NCBI GenBank assembly: GCA_029256365.1
Contig: JAQSYB010000094.1
Coordinates: forward strand, 1 to 7,410
Reading direction: 5' to 3'
DNA: 7,410 bases
From: Clostridia bacterium
GTDB lineage: Bacteria; Bacillota; Clostridia; Lutisporales; Lutisporaceae
In this document: positions 1 through 6,519 of the stretch, in pieces
Layout of the letters: each line of letters begins with the position of its first letter
Numbering within the stretch: the stretch's first letter is position 1
Program-made: the position numbers and the translations under genes
The notes under the pieces: generated by a model
The model's database searches: none
What the model was told of the DNA's origin: nothing
Seen by the model: only the letters and a program-made list of their open reading frames with translations

Positions 1-854
1 TATCGATTGATTACTGTTACCAAAAGCTTTTCATCTGAATCAGGGAAGAAGGAGATGATTTCCTTTGCAATTTCTTCAGCAGAATGCTCTTTCACCCAAA
101 GCTGGCCTTTATAAACTGCATTGGTAAAGTCCTGAACGATTTCTGGATTCTTTTCCATGTAGCTCTTGGTTGTGAAGTATGCTGTATAAGGTATTAAACC
201 ACTGTCTTTTCCTATGGAAGCTACTATTTTACCTACATTTTCTTGCTCCAGTGCAGAAGCTGTAGGCTCAAACAAAGCAACATAGTCTCCTGTGCCGCTA
301 GAGAACGCACCTGCTGTTGCAGTGAATTGAAGGTTTGTAATCATTTCAACATCTTGACCAGGTACTACACCGTGCTGTTTCAGTATATATTCTAAAGTCA
401 TTTGAGGTACGCCGCCAGGTCTGCCTCCGATAATAGTCTTGCCCTTCATATTTTCCCATTTGAAATCAGGTTCCGCATTTCTTCCGACTAGGAAGGAACC
501 ATCTCTTTGGGTAAGCTGTGCAAATACTACAGCATAGTCTTCCTTACCTTGGGTATAAACATAAATTGCAGCTTCGGGACCTGCAAAGCCAATATCAGCC
601 TGACCGGAAACCAGGGCTGTCATTGTTTTGTCTGCACCCTGACCTGTTGTAAGTTCAATCTCTATGCCTTGCTCCTTGAAAAAACCTTTATTAATCGCAA
701 CATACTGTGGTGCATAAAAAATGGAATGTACTACTTCATTTAGTCGAATCGTTTTTAACTCTTGCTTGCTGCAGCCAGTTAATTGTACTGCCAGGACAAG
801 TAGAATCAATGCAAACACAAATGTAAGCTTCAGTATTTTCGGGGTACGTTTCAC
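1..854 (-). CDS. ABC transporter substrate-binding lipoprotein, SsuA/TauA/NMT1-like (C-terminus cut by window edge)
   Basis: Reading the minus strand from a GTG at 854-852 gives 284 uninterrupted codons that run off the left edge. Related binding proteins are usually about 320-340 residues, so roughly 40-50 residues are probably missing. The start is chosen because GGAG lies 8 bases upstream; an in-frame GTG at 863-861 overlaps that site. Residues 2-9 are basic, 10-26 form a hydrophobic signal, and the lipobox L-T-G-C places the lipidated Cys at residue 28, so the mature protein should be anchored outside the membrane. Family signatures are YAPQYVAINKGFF (47-59, the 'fast-moving ligand cleft' start of these proteins) and SGQADIGFAGPE (83-94). 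By family it captures a small ligand (sulfonate, taurine, nitrate or a pyrimidine/thiamine precursor) for an ABC importer; the ligand cannot be read from this sequence. Its permease and ATPase genes would be expected to the left, outside the window. It diverges from the phosphatidyltransferase gene. Confidence 0.88.
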   Translation of the reverse strand, partial: MKRTPKILKLTFVFALILLVLAVQLTGCSKQELKTIRLNEVVHSIFYAPQYVAINKGFFKEQGIEIELTTGQGADKTMTALVSGQADIGFAGPEAAIYVYTQGKEDYAVVFAQLTQRDGSFLVGRNAEPDFKWENMKGKTIIGGRPGGVPQMTLEYILKQHGVVPGQDVEMITNLQFTATAGAFSSGTGDYVALFEPTASALEQENVGKIVASIGKDSGLIPYTAYFTTKSYMEKNPEIVQDFTNAVYKGQLWVKEHSAEEIAKEIISFFPDSDEKLLVTVINR

Positions 855-947
855 ATCTATCACTCCAATCAAATTTTAATAGCACTCTATGATTTCATAT
901 TATGCAAAATAGAAAAATGTGTTACTCCAATTATAGGGAGTGCTTGT

Positions 948-976
948 TTGAATTAAGTTGGAATATAATGTAAAAT
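948..976 (+). promoter_or_regulatory. Candidate promoter for the phosphatidyltransferase gene
   Basis: TTGAAT at 948-953 and TAAAAT at 971-976 are separated by 17 bases, a good sigma-A-like arrangement. A perfect TATAAT also sits at 964-969 but has only poor -35 matches (about 941-946), so the exact start is uncertain. Either would start a transcript roughly 100 bases ahead of the ATG at 1077. The rest of the 855-1076 gap is AT-rich. I found no convincing promoter for the divergent minus-strand lipoprotein gene there, only weak half-matches such as CATAAT on the minus strand. Confidence 0.5.
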
Positions 977-1076
977 TATTTTAATAAATTAAGTTTTAAA
1001 TGTTTATAAATAGATAGAATTATGGGGAAAATATAAGATATTCAACTGCTTAAAATAAGCGGTAAGGGAGGTATTT

Positions 1077-1616
1077 ATGAATATACCTAATTTGCTTACT
1101 GTGCTCAGATTTTTATTGATCCCTGTTTTTATATATTTCTTCTTTTTACCAAATGAAAATGGTATTGGAATAGCTGTGATTGTATTTCTAATAGCAGGGC
1201 TTACAGACACATTAGACGGCTATATAGCCAGAAAATACAATCAAATTACAAAGCTTGGAATTGTGCTGGATCCCCTTGCTGATAAGTTGATGCTTATTAC
1301 TGTCTTGGTTAGCATTGCAGTGGGCAGTGATATTCCGAAATGGATTATTATACTGGTGGCATCCAAGGAGCTGCTTATGATTTTAGGAGCTATATCTTTA
1401 TACAATTTGCGAAATGTAGTTATACCGGCAAATATATTTGGAAAGCTGGCTACTCTGCTGTCATATGCTGCTATTCTCGCAGTTATATTTAAGCTGCCAT
1501 TTCGCGATATTGTGCTTTATGTATATGTAACGGCCACAGTGTTGGCATTTATCATATATATAAACAATTTTTTGGCTGTAAAGGGGCTAAATCAATTCGA
1601 TTTAATTAAAAAATAA
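1077..1616 (+). CDS. pgsA: CDP-alcohol phosphatidyltransferase, PgsA/cardiolipin-synthase type
   Basis: This 179-residue integral membrane enzyme carries the complete CDP-alcohol phosphotransferase signature D-x2-D-G-x2-A-R-x8-G-x3-D-x3-D: D44, D47, G48, A51, R52, G61, D65 and D69. These residues bind the divalent metals and the CDP-diacylglycerol headgroup in the family. The N-terminus MNIPNLLTVLRFLLIPVF is typical of PgsA (CDP-diacylglycerol-glycerol-3-phosphate 3-phosphatidyltransferase), the first committed step to phosphatidylglycerol. About five or six hydrophobic segments (roughly 7-25, 29-44, 70-84, 88-108, 122-140, 145-166) fit the usual six-helix fold. The length matches PgsA. A strong site, AAGGGAGG at 1064-1071, lies 5 bases before the ATG. 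The family also includes a CDP-alcohol type of cardiolipin synthase and other headgroup transferases, and genomes can carry several paralogues, so the acceptor alcohol and the gene symbol are less certain than the family. There is no terminator after it: the next promoter begins 3 bases past the stop codon. Confidence 0.85.
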   Translation: MNIPNLLTVLRFLLIPVFIYFFFLPNENGIGIAVIVFLIAGLTDTLDGYIARKYNQITKLGIVLDPLADKLMLITVLVSIAVGSDIPKWIIILVASKELLMILGAISLYNLRNVVIPANIFGKLATLLSYAAILAVIFKLPFRDIVLYVYVTATVLAFIIYINNFLAVKGLNQFDLIKK

Positions 1617-1618
1617 AG

Positions 1619-1646
1619 TTGACAAATTATTCTAAAGAGATATAAT
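1619..1646 (+). promoter_or_regulatory. Consensus promoter for the T-box/valS operon
   Basis: A perfect TTGACA at 1619-1624 and a perfect TATAAT at 1641-1646 are 16 bases apart. Transcription should start near 1653, just ahead of the T-box leader. A second TATAAT at 1651-1656 is too far from the -35 to fit as well. The promoter begins 3 bases after the stop codon of the phosphatidyltransferase gene, which shows that valS has its own start even without a terminator upstream. This is the strongest promoter in the window by eye. Confidence 0.85.
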
Positions 1647-1652
1647 ATACTA

Positions 1653-1900
1653 TAATTGAAACAATAAAAGCGTTGAAAAAGAGGAGTACGTAGACATCCC
1701 CTTTCAGAGAGAAGAATTCATAGGCTGTAAGATTCTTCAGGTAAGGTGCTGCAGAAGGTAGCTTTGGAGCTCCTGTGCTGAATTCAGTAGGCATAGGCGG
1801 ACAGCTAGTCCGTTACATGTATGAGCGCCGGTGATAGCCGGAATTAAGGTGGTACCGCGGAATAATACCCTTCGTCCTTATATCAGGACGAGGGTTTTTT
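1653..1900 (+). promoter_or_regulatory. T-box riboswitch (tRNA-Val-sensing leader of valS)
   Basis: The leader carries the hallmark T-box sequence AAGGTGGTACCGCG at 1846-1859. Its TGGT (1850-1853) would pair with the ACCA end of an uncharged tRNA whose discriminator base is A, as in tRNA-Val. Stem I can be drawn by hand: base AGGAG 1682-1686 with CTCCT 1770-1774, then GTAG 1690-1693 with CTGC 1749-1752, CCTT 1700-1703 with AAGG 1743-1746, and a distal arm GAAGAAT 1711-1717 with ATTCTTC 1732-1738, after an AGAGA bulge. In the resulting specifier loop, GTA at 1758-1760 is a valine codon. A further hairpin is CGGAC 1798-1802 with GTCCG 1808-1812. The antiterminator pairs TAAGG 1845-1849 with CCTTA 1876-1880, which overlaps the terminator stem, so the two are mutually exclusive. 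Low charged tRNA-Val should let transcription continue into valS. The remaining 1901-2030 leader shows nothing further apart from the valS ribosome binding site. Confidence 0.93.
1868..1900 (+). terminator. T-box leader intrinsic terminator (attenuator)
   Basis: CCCTTCGTCCT (1868-1878) pairs with AGGACGAGGG (1885-1894), leaving one bulged T in the left arm, and is followed by a run of six Ts (1895-1900). This is the default OFF structure of the T-box. Its left arm shares CCTT(A) with the antiterminator helix, so binding of uncharged tRNA-Val should disrupt it. Confidence 0.92.
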
Positions 1901-2030
1901 GTTTTTGTAAAGCTATATTGCTAAGAATCAGGCTATTGAAAGGTTGTTTCTCAACATTTAGCGCTAGGAAAATGTTTGGTACAAAACTTATAGGTAATAA
2001 TAATAGTGCAATTATAAAGGAGGTAATATC

Positions 2031-4685
2031 ATGAGCGAAGCAAAAGAATTGGCAAAATCTTATGATCCAAAACAAGTAGAAGACAGGTTGTACGATACAT
2101 GGGTAGAAAATGGTTACTTTACACCGGAGGTAGATCCCGATAAAGAACCTTATACAATAGTGATACCGCCACCAAATATCACGGGACAGCTGCATATGGG
2201 TCATGCACTAGACAACACATTGCAGGATGTTTTGATTAGATGGAGAAGAATGCAGGGTTACTCTACACTTTGGCTTCCTGGAACAGACCATGCCAGCATT
2301 GCTACAGAAGCAAAAATTGTTGAAGCACTTGCCAAAGATGGCATCAGCAAATATGACTTGGGCAGAGAGAGGTTCTTGGAAAAGGCATGGGAATGGAAGG
2401 ATTTATACGGCGGAAGAATACTAACTCAATTGAAAAAATTGGGCAGCTCCTGTGATTGGAGCAGAGAAAGATTTACATTGGATGAAGGCTGTTCAAAGGC
2501 TGTTGAGGATGTATTTATAAAATATTATGAAAAAGGCTTAATCTATAGAGGAGAAAGAATTATCAATTGGTGTCCTACTTGTAAAACATCAATCTCTGAT
2601 ATAGAAACGATATATGAAAATAGACAAGGTAATTTTTGGCACATTAAGTATCCTGTAAAGGATAGCAAGGAGTACTTAGAGATTGCAACAACTAGACCGG
2701 AGACAATGCTTGGGGATACTGCAGTTGCAGTAAATCCAAAGGATGAGCGCTATATGCATCTAGTAGGCAAAACCTTAATACTACCTTTGATGAATAAGGA
2801 AATACCTATTATAGCAGATGATTATGTAGATTTAGAGTTTGGAACAGGAGCTGTTAAGATCACTCCAGCTCATGACCCCAATGACTTTGAAGTAGGTATG
2901 AGACACAATCTGCCAATGCCTAGAGTATTAAACGACGATGGCACAATAAATGAGCTAGGTGGCAAATACCAAGGGTTGGATAGATTTGAAGCGAGAAAAG
3001 CAATTGTTAAGGATTTAGAGGAATTGGGTTTATTGGTAAAGACCAAGGATCATGAGCATAATGTTGGTCAGTGCCAAAGATGCGCTACAATCATTGAGCC
3101 AATCCTTTCAAAGCAGTGGTTTGTTAAAATGAAGTCTCTGGCTGAACCAGCACTAAAGGTAGTAAGAGATGAAGAGATAAAATTTGTACCAGAGCGTTTT
3201 TCAAAGATATACTTCAATTGGATGGAGAATATTCAAGACTGGTGCATATCTAGACAGCTTTGGTGGGGGCACAGAATACCTGCATACTATTGCGCCCATT
3301 GTGACGAGGTAATTGTAGCGAAGGAAAAACCAAGTAAATGCAGCAAGTGCGGCGGAGAACTAAAGCAAGATGAGGACACATTGGATACATGGTTCAGCTC
3401 TGCATTATGGCCTTTCTCAACCTTGGGCTGGCCCGATGATACGGAGGATTTGAAATACTTCTATCCAACCAGTGTTTTGGTTACAGGCTACGACATTATA
3501 TTCTTCTGGGTAGCAAGAATGATATTCTCAGCTATGGAGAATATGAATGAAATCCCTTTCAAGCATGTTTTCATACATGGAATGGTAAGGGACTCTGAAG
3601 GTAGAAAGATGAGCAAGTCCCTGGGCAATGGAATTGATCCAATGGATATCATCGAAAAATATGGCGCTGATGCCTTACGTTTCAATCTAATCATAGGTAA
3701 TTCCCCAGGAAATGATATGAGATTAATTCTGGAAAAGGTTGAGGCTTGCAGCAATTTTGCCAACAAGATTTGGAATGCATCTAGATTTGTAATGATGAAT
3801 TTGGATAGCATTGCAGTATTGGAAGCCGACAGAAATACTTATGAACAAAATCTTACCACAGCAGATAAATGGATCATAAGCAGATACAATACAATTGTAA
3901 AAGAGGTAACAGAAAATCTTGAGAAGTTTGAATTAGGAGTTGCAGGTCAAAAGCTTTACGACTTCATCTGGTCTGAATTCTGTGATTGGTATATAGAACT
4001 AGTGAAGCCAAGACTTTATAGCGATGATTTTGATACAAAGCTTGCAGCTCAAATAACACTTGTTGATGTATTGACAGGTACGATGAAGCTTCTGCATCCT
4101 ATGATGCCTTTCATTACCGAGGAAATATATCAATATCTGCCAGGAACAGACAAATCAATTGTGATTTCAAAGTGGCCTGAGTATGATGAAAAGAGAAACA
4201 ATCCAGAGCAGGAAAGCAACATGGAAATCGTGATGGATGCAATAAAGTCTATCAGAAATATAAGAGCTGAGATGAATGTAGTACCATCTAGAAAAGCAAA
4301 GGTACTGATCATCGCAACGGATGAAAAGGTTAAGAAGGCCATTGAAGCAGGAAGCATATACTTTGAAAGATTGGCATCCGCATCAGAGGTTCAGCTGATA
4401 AACGACAAAAACCAAATACCAGAAGGTGCGGTATCCGTAGTGATTGCCGGAGCAGAGATTTTTCTCCCTTTAGAAGAGCTTGTTGATATGGAGAAGGAAA
4501 AGGAGAGACTGAACAAGGAAAAGGAAAACCTTGAGAAGGAAATCCAAAGAGTGAGAGGCAAGCTTAACAATCAGGGCTTCGTAGCAAAGGCACCACAAAG
4601 TGTTATAGAAGAAGAAAAAGCCAAAGAAGCAAAATATCAAGAAATGTATGATAAGGTGATGGAAAGACTTAAGTCAATGAAATAA
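2031..4685 (+). CDS. valS: Valyl-tRNA synthetase
   Basis: This 884-residue protein, full length for bacterial ValRS, charges tRNA-Val with valine in the cytoplasm. The class I signature HMGH is at 55-58, within PPPNITGQLHMGHAL, and the KMSKS loop is at 526-530. The editing (CP1) domain that hydrolyses Thr-tRNA-Val has TTRPETMLGD at 220-229. Two zinc-binding cysteine sets are visible: C181/C184 with C348/C351, and C421/C424 with C437/C440. DTWFSSALWPFSTLGWP follows as in ValRS. The C-terminus (about 815-884) is a Lys/Glu-rich coiled coil typical of ValRS, which separates it from IleRS and LeuRS. AAAGGAGG at 2016-2023 lies 7 bases before the ATG and fixes the start. The T-box upstream with a GTA specifier independently supports valine specificity. 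Expression should rise when charged tRNA-Val is scarce. It heads an apparent operon with a small membrane gene and folC. Confidence 0.98.
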   Translation: MSEAKELAKSYDPKQVEDRLYDTWVENGYFTPEVDPDKEPYTIVIPPPNITGQLHMGHALDNTLQDVLIRWRRMQGYSTLWLPGTDHASIATEAKIVEALAKDGISKYDLGRERFLEKAWEWKDLYGGRILTQLKKLGSSCDWSRERFTLDEGCSKAVEDVFIKYYEKGLIYRGERIINWCPTCKTSISDIETIYENRQGNFWHIKYPVKDSKEYLEIATTRPETMLGDTAVAVNPKDERYMHLVGKTLILPLMNKEIPIIADDYVDLEFGTGAVKITPAHDPNDFEVGMRHNLPMPRVLNDDGTINELGGKYQGLDRFEARKAIVKDLEELGLLVKTKDHEHNVGQCQRCATIIEPILSKQWFVKMKSLAEPALKVVRDEEIKFVPERFSKIYFNWMENIQDWCISRQLWWGHRIPAYYCAHCDEVIVAKEKPSKCSKCGGELKQDEDTLDTWFSSALWPFSTLGWPDDTEDLKYFYPTSVLVTGYDIIFFWVARMIFSAMENMNEIPFKHVFIHGMVRDSEGRKMSKSLGNGIDPMDIIEKYGADALRFNLIIGNSPGNDMRLILEKVEACSNFANKIWNASRFVMMNLDSIAVLEADRNTYEQNLTTADKWIISRYNTIVKEVTENLEKFELGVAGQKLYDFIWSEFCDWYIELVKPRLYSDDFDTKLAAQITLVDVLTGTMKLLHPMMPFITEEIYQYLPGTDKSIVISKWPEYDEKRNNPEQESNMEIVMDAIKSIRNIRAEMNVVPSRKAKVLIIATDEKVKKAIEAGSIYFERLASASEVQLINDKNQIPEGAVSVVIAGAEIFLPLEELVDMEKEKERLNKEKENLEKEIQRVRGKLNNQGFVAKAPQSVIEEEKAKEAKYQEMYDKVMERLKSMK

Positions 4686-4690
4686 AAGGT

Positions 4691-4719
4691 GAAGGGGTGG
4701 TCAAACATCCCTTCTTTCC
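4691..4719 (+). terminator. Hairpin between valS and the small membrane gene (weak terminator or processing site)
   Basis: GAAGGGGTG (4691-4699) and CATCCCTTC (4706-4714) can form a 9-base-pair stem with one G-T wobble and a GTCAAA loop, starting 5 bases after the valS stop codon. Only three Ts, then CC, follow, so it is poor as an intrinsic terminator. It could act as a partial terminator or an RNA stabilising/processing element that lowers expression of the downstream genes relative to valS. That role is inference; the inverted repeat itself is plain. Confidence 0.45.
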
Positions 4720-4742
4720 TATTGCAAAGGTGGAGGATCGCA

Positions 4743-5033
4743 ATGATAAGCAAGAATAATAAAGTCTTGAATGGTTTGACAGGTGTGTTTGGCTTTTTGG
4801 TCATCATACTAAGTATCATACTTTTATCCAATAAGGATTTAAGCGAGCTGCATAAGCTAACGACATCAACTGTGCTGCAATTGTGTTTGGGCATTTTATT
4901 TATTGTTACTGGCATTCGAGAAAATGCCACCAAGGGAAAGCCAAAGGGCAACATGTTTCTATACGTCGGAGCAGCCATTTTGGTCACGATGGCCTATGGC
5001 GCATATGTTTTAATTACCAAAATGGCGGTGTAA
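4743..5033 (+). CDS. Small three-helix membrane protein of unknown function
   Basis: I do not recognise this 96-residue protein. It shows three hydrophobic segments at about 10-29, 43-59 and 71-93. The first loop is short and polar (SNKDLSELHK), and the second is basic (RENATKGKPKGN), which by the positive-inside rule suggests the second loop is cytoplasmic. The layout resembles small uncharacterised membrane proteins of Firmicutes, but no catalytic or binding motif is visible. An upstream GTG at 4689 would extend it by 18 residues. The ATG at 4743 is preferred because GGTGGAGG (4729-4736) sits 6 bases ahead of it, and because the extension would run through the intergenic hairpin. It lies 57 bases after valS and 42 bases before folC on the same strand with no promoter seen, so co-transcription is likely. 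Position alone does not indicate a role in tRNA charging or folate metabolism. Confidence 0.75.
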   Translation: MISKNNKVLNGLTGVFGFLVIILSIILLSNKDLSELHKLTTSTVLQLCLGILFIVTGIRENATKGKPKGNMFLYVGAAILVTMAYGAYVLITKMAV

Positions 5034-5075
5034 TCAGTTGAAAATGATTTATTAGATGAATAAAGAGGTGCAAGT

Positions 5076-6365
5076 ATGAATTTTAATCAAACGGTACATT
5101 ACATAGAAAACAGTATGCGTTTTGGCTGCAGACCAGGACTTGCGAGAACGGCTAACCTTTTGGAGCTGCTTGGCAATCCTCATAAAAATATAAAATGCAT
5201 ACATATTGCCGGTACAAACGGAAAAGGCTCAACCCTAGCTATGATTTCAAATATCATGAAGCATTCGGGATATCAGGTGGGAACCTATACATCGCCACAT
5301 CTTTATAAAATTACTGAACGGATGGTGATCAATGGCAACCAAATATCAGAAGAGCATTTTGTGAAATATGCCAACATGGTAATTGATAAAATGAAGACGA
5401 TGGAAGAGCAGAATATGGAAGTTCCTACGCAGTTTGAAATGCTTACTGCAATGGCATTTTTATATTTTGAAGAGATGAAGGTAGATGCAGCAGTGATTGA
5501 GGTAGGTCTTGGCGGCATGTATGATGCAACAAATGTCATCGAAGCAATGCTTTCGGTAATCACTTCAATCAGCTATGATCATATGGATATCTTGGGAGAT
5601 ACCATAGAGCAGATCGCAGCAGAAAAAGCAGGGATTATAAAGAAGGGTGCCACGGTTGTTCTATATCCTCAGATATACAAGGAAGTAGAACAGGTTGTTG
5701 AACAGGTCTGTATTGAGAAGAGCGCAAAGCTCATAAAGGTATCCCCTGCACAAGCAAATCCATTGGAATTTGACATTATGGGTCAAAGCTTTGACTTTGC
5801 TTATGGAGATAAAAAGATAGAGAATTTGCAGGTGCCGCTTCTGGGGGACCATCAAATAAAAAACTCCACAGTTGCAATTACAGCGGCTATTGAGCTTTCC
5901 AAACTAGGATTTGATATAAGTGATGAGAGTATAAGAGCGGGCTTGGCAACAGTTGAGTGGCCTTGCCGATTAAGTGTAATTAGCAAAGAACCTCTCATCA
6001 TCATTGATGGTGCTCACAATGAAGATGGTGTTAACTCTCTAAAGGATGCCATCAATAAATATCTGACCAATAAAAAAATAATACTAGTACTGGGGATGCT
6101 GGGAGATAAGAACTACAGCTATGCTGTACAGGAGCTGGCACCCTTGGCAAAACGTATTATTGCGACGGAACCAATTAGTCCTCGAGCCCTGAAAGCAGAA
6201 GACATGGCTGATATGGTCAAGAAATATAATCAAGAGGTAGAAGCTGAGGCTGATATTGTAACTGCTATAGAAAAGGCGAAAAAGTCAGCAGGTCAGGAAG
6301 ATGTGATTATCATCTGCGGGTCTTTGTACCTGGCTGGAAGTGCCTATGAATATTTATCAACATAA
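5076..6365 (+). CDS. folC: Folylpolyglutamate synthase / dihydrofolate synthase
   Basis: The 429-residue protein matches FolC, which adds glutamate to dihydropteroate and/or reduced folates using ATP in the cytoplasm. Mur-ligase-type features appear in order: P-loop GTNGKGS at 46-52, SPHL at 73-76, ERMVING at 81-87, a metal-binding Glu in IEVGLGG at 141-147, DATNV at 150-154, YDHMDILG at 167-174 and AAEKAGII at 181-188 with the Lys (K184) that is carbamylated in relatives. The C-terminal domain has LGDHQIKN (256-263), WPCRL (295-299), DGAHN (311-315) and ICGSLYLAG (413-421). Two positions differ from the usual consensus: Met148 where GGR(L/Y)DATN normally has Arg, and Cys297 where WPGRL has Gly. 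AAAGAGGTG (5062-5070) lies 5 bases before the ATG, and the gene ends in tandem stops TAA TGA. FolC next to valS is a known Firmicute arrangement. Whether it has both activities cannot be told from sequence alone. Confidence 0.95.
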   Translation: MNFNQTVHYIENSMRFGCRPGLARTANLLELLGNPHKNIKCIHIAGTNGKGSTLAMISNIMKHSGYQVGTYTSPHLYKITERMVINGNQISEEHFVKYANMVIDKMKTMEEQNMEVPTQFEMLTAMAFLYFEEMKVDAAVIEVGLGGMYDATNVIEAMLSVITSISYDHMDILGDTIEQIAAEKAGIIKKGATVVLYPQIYKEVEQVVEQVCIEKSAKLIKVSPAQANPLEFDIMGQSFDFAYGDKKIENLQVPLLGDHQIKNSTVAITAAIELSKLGFDISDESIRAGLATVEWPCRLSVISKEPLIIIDGAHNEDGVNSLKDAINKYLTNKKIILVLGMLGDKNYSYAVQELAPLAKRIIATEPISPRALKAEDMADMVKKYNQEVEAEADIVTAIEKAKKSAGQEDVIIICGSLYLAGSAYEYLST

Positions 6366-6370
6366 TGAAG

Positions 6371-6395
6371 GAGTCGGTTTATACCGGCTTTTTTT
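6371..6395 (+). terminator. Intrinsic terminator of the valS-folC operon
   Basis: AGTCGGT (6372-6378) pairs with ACCGGCT (6383-6389) with one G-T wobble and a TTAT loop, followed directly by a run of seven Ts (6389-6395). It begins 6 bases after the folC stop codon and closes the operon. Confidence 0.85.
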
Positions 6396-6434
6396 GTGTG
6401 ATTCTGATAAAGTACTATATTGAATAAGTATTAA

Positions 6435-6481
6435 TTGATTAAGCTTCTATTAGACTTTATATTGTAAATTTATGATATAAT
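6435..6481 (+). promoter_or_regulatory. Promoter region of the hydrolase-fold gene (two candidates)
   Basis: The first candidate has TTGATT at 6435-6440 and TATATT at 6458-6463 with a 17-base spacer. The second is an extended -10, TGATATAAT at 6473-6481, with a perfect TATAAT but no good -35. Either would give a short leader to the TTG start at 6520. Because a terminator lies just upstream, this gene appears to be its own transcription unit. No operator or riboswitch is evident in 6396-6519. Confidence 0.55.
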
Positions 6482-6519
6482 TGGTACGATATAGTAAAAT
6501 GCAATGGGGGTGAAATGAG

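Noticed and set aside
507..743. Plus-strand open frame of 78 codons opposite the substrate-binding lipoprotein
   Set aside because: It is antisense to a clear lipoprotein gene with recognisable family motifs, and its own translation is Cys-rich with no motif.
1798..1841. tRNA-like reading of the CGGAC/GTCCG and CCGG/CCGG hairpins
   Set aside because: They lie between T-box Stem I and the antiterminator, and no cloverleaf with T-loop consensus or acceptor stem can be drawn.
1653..1900. Possibility that the repeats and palindromes here are a mobile element end or CRISPR
   Set aside because: All the inverted repeats fall into the T-box structural plan and are followed by the attenuator; there are no direct-repeat/spacer units or transposase.
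1831..2034. Plus-strand open frame of 67 codons through the T-box core, terminator and valS ribosome binding site
   Set aside because: Its sequence is fully explained by RNA structure (T-box and attenuator). A leader peptide is not needed for T-box control, and the frame spans the terminator T-run.
1878..2204. Minus-strand open frame of 108 codons across the T-box leader and start of valS
   Set aside because: It lies over a well-supported riboswitch and the coding start of valS, has no convincing ribosome binding site, and its Cys/Phe-rich translation looks like a chance frame.
4689..4742. GTG-initiated 18-residue extension of the small membrane protein
   Set aside because: The extension crosses the 4691-4714 hairpin, and the ATG at 4743 has a far better ribosome binding site.
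4637..4987. Minus-strand open frame of 116 codons opposite the valS end and the small membrane gene
   Set aside because: It overlaps the valS 3' end and the membrane gene, which has its own ribosome binding site and co-directional neighbours; the antisense frame has neither.
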